Positions 16,617-25,364 of a stretch of DNA of 64,000 nt are shown here, in pieces. The stretch lies in NCBI GenBank assembly GCA_002110465.1, contig NEED01000082.1, positions 62,001 through 126,000 of the forward strand, read 5' to 3'. Source of the stretch: an unicellular cyanobacterium SU2 (lineage in GTDB: Bacteria > Cyanobacteriota > Cyanobacteriia > Cyanobacteriales > Microcystaceae). The number at the start of each line of letters is the position of its first letter. Position 1 is the first letter of the stretch. A program made the position numbers and the translations under genes. The notes below the pieces were generated by a model that saw only the letters and a list, made by a program, of their open reading frames with translations, had not been told where the DNA came from and ran no database searches.

Positions 16617-16644
16617 CAGCCCTAAAGAGCTTACTACAAACGTA
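16617..16644. repeat. Dispersed CTAAAGAGC...ACTACAAAC repeat
   Basis: The 20-mer CTAAAGAGCTTACTACAAAC at 16622-16641 recurs identically at 17518-17537, and variants occur at 17435-17458 and 59836-59891. This is a small interspersed repeat in non-coding DNA. Confidence 0.6.
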
Positions 16645-16698
16645 GATTCTGATTAAAGGAAAATAATAAGTTTTTAAGAATTCATAAAAAAATAGCCT

Positions 16699-17379
16699 TC
16701 AATATTTAAGGTAATGTACCATTTCTTGGGCTTCATAAAGAAGGCGTTGGGCAATGCGAAATAATTCTGTTCCTGTGTGTAAATGACTATCATCGTAGTT
16801 TAGAACAAACCACTCCAATTCATCAATTCCATCCCCAACTTGATTAAGGCAGAAATATAGAGATGCTGCTACTTTAGCAGCTTGAGGGGGATTGGGTTGT
16901 GAGGAAAATGTAGATTTTGCTTGTTGTAAATAAATTCGACATTGATGTAAATACTCTTGAAAAGCTGTCATTAATTGATCATCAAAAGGATCGGCGGCTA
17001 AATAATCAATTTGACTTTCTAGGGAATTAATAATTAAATCAATTAAGCGATGAGTGGGGACATAAATTTCTTGTAACCAAGACTCTAAACAAATACCTGT
17101 GGCTTGTTGAGCTTCTCGACGACGTTTATAGTAAGATTGAGCATCGGCCGTTCTCTGTTGTCGATAATTTGGCGTAAATTGTCGGTCGTAATGTTCTCGT
17201 CGCTCTGGATCTCCTAGTATTTCGTAGGCAGTATTGAGGCGGATAATTTTTTCATGGTTAGCACTGTCCCCTTGAGTATCGGGATGAAACTGCTTAGCTA
17301 ACCGTCGGTAAGCCTGTTTTATCTGCTTTTGGCTGGCACTTGGGCTAACTTCGAGAATTTGGTAGTGATTGCTTGTCAT
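16699..17379 (-). CDS. DnaJ-domain protein
   Basis: Residues 1-70 of this 226-residue protein form a J domain with the HPD tripeptide at 32-34 (KQFHPDTQGD) and the usual flanking helices, so it should stimulate an Hsp70/DnaK ATPase. The G/F-rich and zinc-finger regions of true DnaJ are absent; residues 90-226 form a helical domain of unknown function. It is a type III J-protein, so the client must be set by the C-terminal domain. Confidence 0.88.
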   Translation of the reverse strand: MTSNHYQILEVSPSASQKQIKQAYRRLAKQFHPDTQGDSANHEKIIRLNTAYEILGDPERREHYDRQFTPNYRQQRTADAQSYYKRRREAQQATGICLESWLQEIYVPTHRLIDLIINSLESQIDYLAADPFDDQLMTAFQEYLHQCRIYLQQAKSTFSSQPNPPQAAKVAASLYFCLNQVGDGIDELEWFVLNYDDSHLHTGTELFRIAQRLLYEAQEMVHYLKY

Positions 17380-17434
17380 GAAGCCTTAGACCAAAATAAG
17401 AGGCGATCGCGGTTTATTTTTTCATTATTGAAAA

Positions 17435-17537
17435 GGGACTAAAGCCCCAACTACGAACTTTTTTTTTACATACATTTAATTGTTTATAGTAAGAGCTTCA
17501 GGGTCATCAGACAAGTCCTAAAGAGCTTACTACAAAC
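17435..17537. repeat. Dispersed repeat pair downstream of cysK
   Basis: Two related 24-nt units, one starting GGGACTAAAGCC and ending ACTACGAAC (17435-17458) and one starting AGTCCTAAAG and ending ACTACAAAC (17514-17537), flank an AT-rich 55-nt segment. The second contains the 20-mer also found at 16622. They lie between the dnaJ-like and cysK genes and may come from a small mobile repeat. Confidence 0.55.
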
Positions 17538-17550
17538 AGACAATTTTCTT

Positions 17551-18513
17551 CTAATTGACCATCGCTAGTTGGGGTGGTTCTAAATCTTGAAATAGAGGGG
17601 TACTTAAATAACGTTCGCCAAAACTCGGTTGAACCATGACAATGAGTTTTCCTTGATTTTCGGGACGTTGAGCAACTTTAATGGCCGCAGCTAAAGCAGC
17701 CCCCGTAGAAATTCCGGATAATAAGCCTTCTTCGCGCGCTAAACGACGACCATAACGAATGGCTTCCTCATCAGTCACTGTCACTACCTCGTCAATGAGT
17801 TCTACTTTGAGGACTTCGGGAATAAAACCTGCCCCAATGCCTTGAATTTTATGGCCGCCAGGGTTTCCCCCTGATAAAACAGGACTATTGGCTGGTTCAA
17901 CCGCGATCGCCTGAAAGGTGGATTTACGTTCTTTAAGTGCTTCAGCGACTCCTGTGATGGTTCCGCCTGTTCCCACTCCTGCAATGAGGATGTCTACTCG
18001 GCCATCCGTATCCTCCCAAATTTCTTGGGCCGTGGTTTGGCGATGAATTTCAGGGTTAGCGGGATTGTTAAATTGTTGCAGCATATAGGCATTAGGCAAG
18101 GTTTCTAAAAGCTGATAAGCCCGCCGAATACAGCCCCCCATTCCTTCGCTTCCAGGGGTTAATTCTAATTGTGCGCCATAGGCTTTTAACATAGCCCGTC
18201 GTTCTCGACTCATGGTTTCAGGCATGGTCAAAATCAGTTTATACCCTTTAGCGGCCGCGGCCATGGCTAAAGCAATTCCTGTGTTACCAGAAGTAGGTTC
18301 AACTAGCAGGGTTTTTCCTGGGATAATTAGTCCTTCCCGTTCGGCTGCGTTAATCATATTTACCCCGATACGGTCTTTTACCGAGGCCGCTGGATTCATT
18401 CCCTCTAATTTCACCACAATTTGAGCGACGCATCCTTCAGATTGTGGAATACGGTTTAATTGGACTAATGGGGTGTGACCAATCAATTCTGTAATGTTGT
18501 GGGCAATTTTCAT
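17551..18513 (-). CDS. cysK: Cysteine synthase (O-acetylserine sulfhydrylase)
   Basis: The 320-residue fold-type II PLP enzyme has the PLP lysine Lys46 in [10 protein letters not shown], the phosphate-binding [13 protein letters not shown], the GTGGTITG loop and a C-terminal [10 protein letters not shown] segment. It makes cysteine from O-acetylserine and sulfide. Length and motifs fit CysK rather than cystathionine synthase. It follows purQ with an 87-nt gap and may be co-transcribed, though there is no metabolic need for that. Confidence 0.95.
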   Translation of the reverse strand: MKIAHNITELIGHTPLVQLNRIPQSEGCVAQIVVKLEGMNPAASVKDRIGVNMINAAEREGLIIPGKTLLVEPTSGNTGIALAMAAAAKGYKLILTMPETMSRERRAMLKAYGAQLELTPGSEGMGGCIRRAYQLLETLPNAYMLQQFNNPANPEIHRQTTAQEIWEDTDGRVDILIAGVGTGGTITGVAEALKERKSTFQAIAVEPANSPVLSGGNPGGHKIQGIGAGFIPEVLKVELIDEVVTVTDEEAIRYGRRLAREEGLLSGISTGAALAAAIKVAQRPENQGKLIVMVQPSFGERYLSTPLFQDLEPPQLAMVN

Positions 18514-18599
18514 TATTATTCTTTCTAAAGTCTACTTACCTGTAATTCTTTTGTTGTAGTCTTTTTCTTGTCTGTTGAAGGCCAATCTTTAGGTTTTTT

Positions 18600-19301
18600 T
18601 TAGACCGTAATCGAAAATTGCGCCTCAATTAAGCCTTCAAACAATGCTCGTCCGTCTGTTGTTCCTAAAAGGGGATCAGACGCTCTTTCGGGGTGGGGCA
18701 TCATGCCACAAACATTCCCTTTTTGATTACTAATTCCCGCAATGTTATTCAGGGAACCATTGGGATTTCCCACCTCACTAATTTCTCCTGTTGCTGTACA
18801 GTAACGAAACAAAATTTGTCCGTTGTCTTCTAACGTTTTGAGGGTATCTTGATCGGCATAATAACGACCTTCTCCGTGGGCGATGGGTAAAGTCATTACC
18901 TGGTTTGGTTTATACTCGTTTGTCCAAGGTAGATGGTTATTTTCCACTCTCACGGGGACTTGATCGCAGATAAAATGTAAGTCTCGATTACGAATTAATG
19001 CTCCAGGTAAGAGGCCAATTTCGGTTAAGATTTGAAAGCCATTGCAGATTCCTAACACCCATTTTCCTTGGTTAGCGTGAATAATAATTTGTTCCATCAC
19101 CCGCGAAAAACGGGCGATCGCGCCACAACGTAGATAGTCCCCATAACTAAACCCCCCTGGAATTAAGACGACATCTAAATCGGAAATATCGGTTTCTTGG
19201 TGCCATACCATGCGAGTGGGTTGGTTGAGTAGTCCTTGGGTGACGGTTGCTAAATCGCGATCGCAATTAGATCCTGGAAAAACGATAATCCCAAATTTCA
19301 T
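18600..19301 (-). CDS. purQ: Phosphoribosylformylglycinamidine synthase, glutaminase subunit PurQ
   Basis: The 233-residue class I glutamine amidotransferase has the nucleophile Cys in VLGICNGFQIL and the His-Glu pair in MMPHPERA. It supplies ammonia to PurL in purine synthesis. The purS gene lies 6 nt upstream, the standard purSQ arrangement of organisms with small PurL; purL itself is not in the window. Confidence 0.97.
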   Translation of the reverse strand: MKFGIIVFPGSNCDRDLATVTQGLLNQPTRMVWHQETDISDLDVVLIPGGFSYGDYLRCGAIARFSRVMEQIIIHANQGKWVLGICNGFQILTEIGLLPGALIRNRDLHFICDQVPVRVENNHLPWTNEYKPNQVMTLPIAHGEGRYYADQDTLKTLEDNGQILFRYCTATGEISEVGNPNGSLNNIAGISNQKGNVCGMMPHPERASDPLLGTTDGRALFEGLIEAQFSITV

Positions 19302-19307
19302 CCGTGT

Positions 19308-19589
19308 TTACCCCTTTGATGATTCCATGACGTTGACAGGTGCTATCTCAAAGCAATAATTTTCAATGACTGGATTAGCTAATAGGCGATCGCACATCTG
19401 ATCGAGTTGTTCTTTGGCTTCAGTGTCGTCATTAGCTGTTAAAGTAAGCTCAATATACTTACCGATTCTTACTCCTTCAACGCCTTGGTATCCTAGCTGT
19501 TTTAGTCCAGTTTCTACTGCGGTTCCTGCTGGATCTAAAACGGATGGTCTGAGGGTAACGTAAATGCGACACTGGTATTGTTGAAACAT
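19308..19589 (-). CDS. purS: Phosphoribosylformylglycinamidine synthase subunit PurS
   Basis: The 93-residue protein has the PurS features: a first beta strand (CRIYVTLRPSVLDPAGTAV), the KQLGYQGVEGVRIGKYIEL segment and a C-terminal strand IENYCFEI. PurS dimers bridge PurQ and PurL. Its start is only 33 nt from the start of the divergent Fur-family gene. Confidence 0.94.
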   Translation of the reverse strand: MFQQYQCRIYVTLRPSVLDPAGTAVETGLKQLGYQGVEGVRIGKYIELTLTANDDTEAKEQLDQMCDRLLANPVIENYCFEIAPVNVMESSKG

Positions 19590-19622
19590 AGGAATCTTAA
19601 GTTGTTAGAAGAGAAAATAATT
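19590..19622. promoter_or_regulatory. Short divergent promoter region purS / fur-family gene
   Basis: Only 33 nt separate the two divergent start codons, so any promoters must overlap each other or the coding starts. I cannot identify a Zur box or -10 element with confidence. Confidence 0.35.
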
Positions 19623-20021
19623 ATGAAGACTCAATACACTCGTTCTCAAGCGCGAATCGTTCGGGTACTCAAGTCTTTAAATGCGGCAATTTCTGCTCAA
19701 GACTTATATTTAGAACTCAAAAATAGAGAGCAACCCTTAGGACTAGCCACAGTTTACCGTTCTTTGGAGGCTTTAAAACTTCAAGGAACTGTGCAAGCGC
19801 GAACCTTACCCACTGGCGAATCTCTTTATAGTTTGATTTCTCAAGATCAGCATCATTTAACCTGTGTCAATTGTGGCCAATCTATTCCCATTGATGAGTG
19901 TCCTGTCCATAATTTAGAGGAGCGATTACAGCAGTCCCATCGCTTCCAAGTTTACTATCATACTTTAGAATTTTTTGGGCGATGTTATCAATGTCAATTA
20001 ATCGATTCAGCAAATAGTTAG
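19623..20021 (+). CDS. zur: Fur-family metal regulator, probably Zur
   Basis: The 132-residue protein starts at ATG 19623 (MKTQYTRSQARIVRVLK). It has a winged-helix region with GLATVYRSLEALKLQG and two CxxC pairs for structural zinc (HLTCVNCGQ and GRCYQCQ). The region IPIDECPVHNLEE and the pattern YHTLEFFGRCYQCQ resemble cyanobacterial Zur/FurB more than FurA or PerR, from memory of the family. It is therefore likely to repress zinc uptake genes. The frame from TTG 19578 would overlap purS and is not used. Confidence 0.75.
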   Translation: MKTQYTRSQARIVRVLKSLNAAISAQDLYLELKNREQPLGLATVYRSLEALKLQGTVQARTLPTGESLYSLISQDQHHLTCVNCGQSIPIDECPVHNLEERLQQSHRFQVYYHTLEFFGRCYQCQLIDSANS

Positions 20022-20072
20022 TTTTTCAGACTTAATATCAAGTTCATGTTATCACGTCCGTATTGATTTGCT

Positions 20073-21560
20073 TTAAAGCTGTAACCACTGGGCTACTGTT
20101 CCAGGTAAAGGAAGCAAAATGATGAGCAGCAAAGCCAAAGAAAATAACCCTAAAGCATCTCGTGTGTTGTCTAATTCTGTGACATCATTAAGGGCAGGTT
20201 GCTCAGAACTTGGCATAAAAAAGAGGATAATTGCCCATAATAAAAACTCTCGTCTAATCATGGCATAAATTAACATAAATAATCGAGTAAACTGACCAAT
20301 GATAATCGCTGTTCGTTGACCAAACATCCCATGAACAATGTGTCCTCCATCTAGTTGTCCTACAGGCATTAAATTCAAAGCCGTAATCACCAACCCCACA
20401 TAACCAGCAATGGCTAACGGATGAAGATGAATCCCTTTTCCAGCAATTAAACTACTTCCTAGAACCAGTTTCCCTAAAACAGCAAACAGAAAAGAGAACC
20501 GAGGGTCAAACGCTTCTAAACTTAATAGGGTTGACTCTTCTGTCAGAGGGACGACTTCGGATAGAGATAATCCCCATAATAGTATGGGAAGGGTGACAAT
20601 AAATCCCCCTAATGGTCCAGCGATCCCGACATCAAATAAAGCTTTACGATGAGGGATAGGAGATTTCATCTGGATAAATGCGCCAAAGGTTCCCAAGAAA
20701 AAAGGAATGGGAATAAAGTAAGGTAAGGTAGTGACAATTTTATAGCGAATAGCGGTTAGATAATGACTGAGTTCATGAATCCCTAAAATAGTAATGACTC
20801 CCAAACTATAGGGTAATCCTTTTAACAGCAATGTTAGATCGTCTTGCCATTGTTCTAAGGAAATCCCTGCCATTTCAGTCCCAATAATTGTTGTGGTACA
20901 TAGGGTAAGTAAAAGTAACCCTAACGCAAACAAGGGACGAGTAGTGGCTAGTTGAGGTTCTTTGTGTTGAGATTTAGCCCAAGGATTAGCAACTAAGGCA
21001 AAAAAGGGTTGCCCCTGTAAGCTTTCCTGAAAAAGAATTAAAAAGCGATCGCCAAATACTTCTTCAATATTATTCTTAATAGATTGATAAGCTTTTTCAG
21101 GGGCTGTTCGTAACTTTCCCCGACAAAGAATTGCTTGGGGGCGATAATCTAAATTCTGTAGATAATACACGCCCCAAGGAAAACAATCTCTTAAAGACTG
21201 TTCCTCGGTAGCTGTAATCGGACGAATTGACACCGAATCTTGTGGGATATTGGTTGTTTTTTCGAGGTTGGGGGATGGGGACGGAGTCTGGGTATTACTT
21301 TGGGTTTTTGTGGGAATACGTCCCAGGGAAATTAACCATCCATAGACAATAAAACAAATCAATAAAGGTAACGTGATCCACACCAAGGGAATAGGTTCGT
21401 CGTCTCCCATCACCATATACCACGCGGTCCAAGCGATGGGAGGAGTCATAATAACTAACCACAATAGCCAAGCAGGGGTGCGGGTAATAGACGTTACCGT
21501 GCGTTTTATGAGGGCGTAAGTAATAATGCTGAGAACCAGTAACAGTAAAAGTAACCACAT
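20073..21560 (-). CDS. Membrane site-2 protease (M50 family)
   Basis: The 495-residue multi-spanning membrane protein has the zinc motif HELSH at residues 262-266 and the second motif NLMPVGQLDGGH with its metal-binding Asp. Two transmembrane helices at the N-terminus are followed by a soluble insert (about residues 85-205) and the protease core with some six helices. Its architecture resembles the EGY1-type proteases of cyanobacteria and chloroplasts. Such enzymes cleave substrates inside the membrane, for example anti-sigma factors. Confidence 0.9.
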   Translation of the reverse strand: MWLLLLLLVLSIITYALIKRTVTSITRTPAWLLWLVIMTPPIAWTAWYMVMGDDEPIPLVWITLPLLICFIVYGWLISLGRIPTKTQSNTQTPSPSPNLEKTTNIPQDSVSIRPITATEEQSLRDCFPWGVYYLQNLDYRPQAILCRGKLRTAPEKAYQSIKNNIEEVFGDRFLILFQESLQGQPFFALVANPWAKSQHKEPQLATTRPLFALGLLLLTLCTTTIIGTEMAGISLEQWQDDLTLLLKGLPYSLGVITILGIHELSHYLTAIRYKIVTTLPYFIPIPFFLGTFGAFIQMKSPIPHRKALFDVGIAGPLGGFIVTLPILLWGLSLSEVVPLTEESTLLSLEAFDPRFSFLFAVLGKLVLGSSLIAGKGIHLHPLAIAGYVGLVITALNLMPVGQLDGGHIVHGMFGQRTAIIIGQFTRLFMLIYAMIRREFLLWAIILFFMPSSEQPALNDVTELDNTRDALGLFSLALLLIILLPLPGTVAQWLQL

Positions 21561-21687
21561 AGTTATCTATTGAAGAATGTGTCAAGCAACCTTCTCCATA
21601 ATGAGGGATGAAGATGATTTACTAACTTGAGGAATAATAGAGTCTTAGTGAAAGATAAATTAACAACGATTGTGCCTTTTACCTATT

Positions 21688-22368
21688 ATGTTTCAAAAGA
21701 CAGCTAAGCTCTTTAAACCCCCTCATCAAATATTAGAGGGGTTGTTTGTCCTCCCCCCTAATCGGGATACTTTAGGAGGGACATCTTATTTTATTCTAGA
21801 AAATACTGGCAATATCTTGATTGATTGTCCGAGGTGGGATCAACAAACTCAAGACTTTCTTCAGGAACACGGCGGAGTGCGTTGGCTATTTATTACCCAT
21901 CGTGGAGGAATGGGAAAATCAGTCAAATTCCTACAAAGTTCCCTAAACTCTACCGTTGTAATCCAAGAACAAGAAGCTTATCTTCTCCCAGACGTTAGGG
22001 TAACTTCTTTCCGAGACGAAATTCTCCTTAGTCAAGCTATCAAAGGAATTTGGACTCCTGGCCATTCTCCAGGATCTTCTTGTGTTTATTGGAACCACCA
22101 CGGGGGTGTTCTCTTTACGGGACGACATCTTCTCCCTGATCATTCCGGACACCTCACTCCTTTGCGGTTAGCTAAGACGTTTCACTGGTTACGTCAATTA
22201 AAGAGTGTGGAGATGTTACGCGATCGCATGACTCCTGAAACCCTTACTTATATTTGTCCAGGAGCTAATACAGGATTTTTACGGAAAAAAAGGTTAATTG
22301 ACGGGGCTTACTCCAAATTATCTACCTTAGAGTTAGATAGTCTTCGTCAAACTCCTATCGGAGGATAA
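21688..22368 (+). CDS. Metallo-beta-lactamase-fold protein lacking metal ligands
   Basis: The ATG at 21688 (MFQKTAKLFKPPHQ) is chosen over TTG 21670. The 226-residue protein keeps the fold landmarks, including TPGHSPGSSCVYW and a GGVLFTG strand. The key HxHxDH zinc motif is replaced by THRGGMGK, and the Asp after LFTG is Arg (LFTGRHLL). Hydrolytic metal chemistry is therefore unlikely. Complete length and a clean frame argue for a retained protein with another function, not a decayed one. Confidence 0.75.
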   Translation: MFQKTAKLFKPPHQILEGLFVLPPNRDTLGGTSYFILENTGNILIDCPRWDQQTQDFLQEHGGVRWLFITHRGGMGKSVKFLQSSLNSTVVIQEQEAYLLPDVRVTSFRDEILLSQAIKGIWTPGHSPGSSCVYWNHHGGVLFTGRHLLPDHSGHLTPLRLAKTFHWLRQLKSVEMLRDRMTPETLTYICPGANTGFLRKKRLIDGAYSKLSTLELDSLRQTPIGG

Positions 22369-22492
22369 TGTGATTGATCCTGAACCTTGTGAGATCATAT
22401 TTTTATAACTTTTACTGATTTTTATGATAATTTTTGATAAAATTTAATATAACGAAATAATTTTCTCAGAAATTTTAGGAGAGTATCATTCA

Positions 22493-22870
22493 ATGGCAGG
22501 ATTATTTGGCTTGTTTGGAAACAAAACCAAGTATGTTGATGAACCGACGGCAGAAGCTCCTCAGCCAAAAAAAGGAGCCTTTTTCCTGGAGTCTGATGAT
22601 GCAAAAAGCTTAGGTAACGCAGAATTCATGCGGAAACCTATCACCATCAGACGGACATTTCCCAAGCGTCCTGGGGGTAAAGGAGGAGAAATCATCCAAG
22701 AAATCTCCTCAATGGAGAAAACCCGCGCTGGAAGTAATGGAGTTGTCCCTCAAAAATCTACCGCACCCAAACCTCAATCTAGCCCCGCAGCAACGGCTAA
22801 TACTGAACGTCGCCGGAGTGACAACAGTATGGATATGTTCCGTCAAATGGCCCGTGATATTAAGAAGTAG
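22493..22870 (+). CDS. Conserved cyanobacterial hypothetical protein
   Basis: The 125-residue basic protein starts MAGLFGLFGNKTKYVDE after a good AGGAG site. The centre (FMRKPITIRRTFPKRPGGKGGE) is strongly positively charged, and the remainder is Pro/Ser/Ala-rich and probably disordered, ending in the helix MDMFRQMARDIKK. No domain is recognised. Charge and disorder would suit nucleic-acid or complex binding, but this is only inference. A clear intrinsic terminator follows. Confidence 0.65.
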   Translation: MAGLFGLFGNKTKYVDEPTAEAPQPKKGAFFLESDDAKSLGNAEFMRKPITIRRTFPKRPGGKGGEIIQEISSMEKTRAGSNGVVPQKSTAPKPQSSPAATANTERRRSDNSMDMFRQMARDIKK

Positions 22871-22924
22871 GCTGATGGACGTTTCGCAAAATGATTTAAT
22901 AAAACCTTAATTAATTAGGTTCAG

Positions 22925-22958
22925 TAGGGATAATTCTTCAATTATCCCTATTTTATTT
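22925..22958 (+). terminator. Intrinsic terminator
   Basis: A perfect 11-bp stem (TAGGGATAATT pairing with AATTATCCCTA) with a CTTC loop is followed by TTTTATTTT. It ends the transcript of the preceding 125-residue protein gene. Confidence 0.9.
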
Positions 22959-22962
22959 TGGG

Positions 22963-23229
22963 TTATTTTTGCTTATTTTTTTGAAGCAATTCTCGTTTAA
23001 AAAACATACCATAAGCAATAGCAGCACTTGAACCAAGAATCGTTAAAGGTTCAGGGACTGGCTGCGTCGGAACTGGGACTATAGGTCGTCGTCTTGGTCG
23101 CCTGGGTTGTATGAATCTTTGAGCTTCTACTGGTGAACAAAAAATAATATCTGAGAAAAGAATCAAAGCTGTGATAGCAAAACCAGAAAAAAAGTAAGTA
23201 GGTTTAAAATTTTTCCACCAAACTAACAT
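22963..23229 (-). CDS. Very small PEP-CTERM exported protein
   Basis: The start at 23229 (MLVWWKNFKPTYFFSG) is backed by GAGGAG a few bases upstream. The 88-residue product has an N-terminal signal helix ending near SPVEAQ, a short basic-proline linker (QPRRPRRRPIVPVPTQ) and a PEP-CTERM tail: VPEPLTIL, a hydrophobic helix and KRELLQKNKQK. There is almost nothing between the export signal and the sorting signal. PEP-CTERM tails are recognised by exosortase; none is in the window. Confidence 0.8.
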   Translation of the reverse strand: MLVWWKNFKPTYFFSGFAITALILFSDIIFCSPVEAQRFIQPRRPRRRPIVPVPTQPVPEPLTILGSSAAIAYGMFFKRELLQKNKQK

Positions 23230-23318
23230 CACTTGCTCCTCATACATATCTGTACATTATCATGTACTCTAAACACAGATTACTCCCCGTGTCAAACATT
23301 CTAAGATGATTAATTAAC

Positions 23319-23888
23319 CTATATAAGTTTAGCTAATTCAACCCAATGGTTAATTCCTTTTTTACTTGGTTGTCCTGTTGTTGTAAATGTCCAGAGATCT
23401 CGTTTATGTTGAAAACCATAGCTAATATGAATAGGTCTATTTTTTCCATAAAAGTAGAGGGAGTCAAAAGGAAGTTTTCGGTCTAAAATCCAATCAACTA
23501 AGTGATCGCTCTCAAGATTAACAACAAAAAAGTCACAAGCCGCCCCTAATCTAGTACAATAATAATTCCCTCGGCGATTTATTTCATGGGACATATGTTG
23601 ATCTCTAGCTGGATCAATACGACCATTTTTAAGACCCGTTACAGGGTCTTTTTGATTAAGATATTTTTTGAGATCAGGAGAACAAAACCCATAGGTTAGC
23701 TTAAAGTTGCTATAGCTAAAATAGTCAATAATAGGGTCAACTATTATTTGGTTTAATTGTTGTAAAGCGGTAATAGTTGCGGGATTTTTGGGAAATGGGT
23801 CAATTTGATTGAGATACTTTTTATAAGTCTGGGTACAGGTGCAAAAATCTTCTAGGGTGAAGTATTTACCAAGAGTCGTTGTTTTCAT
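23319..23888 (-). CDS. Hypothetical protein, possible M15-like peptidase fold
   Basis: The 189-residue protein has LTYGFCSPDL, DQHMSHEINRRG, CTRLGAACDFFV and PIHISYGF blocks. The order and spacing recall M15/hedgehog-type zinc peptidases, where His and Asp ligands lie in GxAxD and a late His strand. Here the Asp of GAACDF and the His of PIHISYG could be ligands. The catalytic His-Ser pair is not clear, so activity is uncertain. No signal peptide is seen, so a cell-wall role is doubtful. Confidence 0.5.
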   Translation of the reverse strand: MKTTTLGKYFTLEDFCTCTQTYKKYLNQIDPFPKNPATITALQQLNQIIVDPIIDYFSYSNFKLTYGFCSPDLKKYLNQKDPVTGLKNGRIDPARDQHMSHEINRRGNYYCTRLGAACDFFVVNLESDHLVDWILDRKLPFDSLYFYGKNRPIHISYGFQHKRDLWTFTTTGQPSKKGINHWVELAKLI

Positions 23889-24027
23889 TAGTTTTGATTG
23901 GTTAATATTTTAATAGATGAGATTTCGAGAAATAATATTGCTCAAGGTTCCGTCAATGAATTAGAAACACATCTTCTTTGATCAGTAAAGATACAATTAT
24001 GTAGGTTTAACGAAATTGCTATATCAA

Positions 24028-24840
24028 TTATTTTGCCCTAGAAGAGACTTTAATCTTAAACTTTTTAACAATCAAATTGGTTAACCGAGGAAAGTGCATT
24101 TTAAGAAAAACAACGAGTTTGCCATAATAAGTTAAAACAGTTTCCTTTTTCTTTTATTTAATTGCTTTAACAATTTGTTTAGCGGCGGTTTCACAACTCA
24201 TTAAAAGACCAGGAGAAATAGGTTCTTTCCAATCAGAATGTAATTTTCCTTGATTATCGATTTGTCTAATTTCTGTCGCAACATATGCTGGACAAATATG
24301 ACTAACAGATATCCCATAAGGCTCTAATTCTTGTGATAAAGATTCACATAAAGCTCTTAAAGCAAACTTACTCATACTGTAAGGGGAATCTCCTTTTAAA
24401 GCAATATAACTTTTGACACTACTCATAATAATTAACCGTCCTTGAGTTTTTTTCAAATCATCTAAGGTAGCATAAATAGTCCGTAATATCCCGAATAAAT
24501 TAACGTCCCATAATCTTTTCTAATCTTCTAGACAAATCTCTTCTAAATTACCTGTTAAAGACCATCCAGCGTTAACAATAAAAATATCAATTTTTTTGAA
24601 TTTTTCTCGTGTTAAATGAACCGCTCGTTTTAAATCTTGTTCTTGAGTAACATCTCCAGAAATAACTAAAACATTTTCTTTTGAATGATTGATATTTTCC
24701 GCAATTTTTTGTAACCGATCCCCTCGACGGGCGAATAAAACGACCTTTGCCCCTTGACTTACCAATTCTTGAGCAAGGGCGGCTCCAATTCCCGATGATG
24801 CCCCAGTAATCAATGCGACTTTCTGACTAAAATAAGACAT
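24028..24840 (-). pseudogene. Short-chain dehydrogenase/reductase with two in-frame stops
   Basis: One continuous frame of 271 codons encodes an SDR: TGASSGIG at the start, VNAGW, then a TAG stop (24520-24522), LWDVNLFG, SSVKSY, the active-site YSMSK, a TAA stop (24154-24156), and the C-terminus TVLTYYGKLVVFLKMHFPRL ending at 24028. No frame shift is needed; only two codons are stops. Length and all motifs fit a complete NAD(P)-dependent SDR. This points to recent point-mutation inactivation, or less likely read-through. Confidence 0.85.
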
Positions 24841-24872
24841 AATTTTCTAGGTAATCTCTAAGTGAAACAATA

Positions 24873-25364
24873 ATGTCTGATCTAATTTGGTTAGGAATTG
24901 ATCCAGGGTTAGCGATTCTAGGATGGGCAATTTTAAAAGAAACAAAATCGAATCATCCTTTACTCATTGATTATGGAATTATTGAAACCCCGAAAACCCT
25001 GTCAACCTCTCAGAGATTAGTAGAAATTGAACAGGATTTAGTAGAGTTATTCCAAGAATTTCGCCCTCACAGAATTGCTATTGAAATGCCCTATTTTAGC
25101 CGTAAGATTAAAGCAGCAGGAGGAGTAATGCAAGCTTTAGGGGTAGTGAATTTAGTGAGTTATCGAGAGGGGAAAATCGAGCCAATCTTTCTCCATCAAT
25201 CAAGTTGGAAATGTCACTTAGGAAACGGACGAGCCACCAAAGAAGAAGTTGCTCAAATGGTGGGTAATTTATTTGGCTTAGAATCCCTTCCCATTGATGA
25301 TAGTGTGGACGCGATCGCCATTGCCTATGCAGGGTTATGTGGACTCACCAATAACATTAATTAA
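24873..25364 (+). CDS. ruvC: Holliday junction resolvase RuvC
   Basis: The 163-residue protein starts MSDLIWLGIDPG with the first catalytic Asp, has IAIEMPYFSR for the Glu region and ends with DDSVDAIAIAYAG for the final acidic pair. It cleaves Holliday junctions during recombination repair. The 3' end overlaps the convergent amidase gene by 8 nt. Confidence 0.95.
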   Translation: MSDLIWLGIDPGLAILGWAILKETKSNHPLLIDYGIIETPKTLSTSQRLVEIEQDLVELFQEFRPHRIAIEMPYFSRKIKAAGGVMQALGVVNLVSYREGKIEPIFLHQSSWKCHLGNGRATKEEVAQMVGNLFGLESLPIDDSVDAIAIAYAGLCGLTNNIN

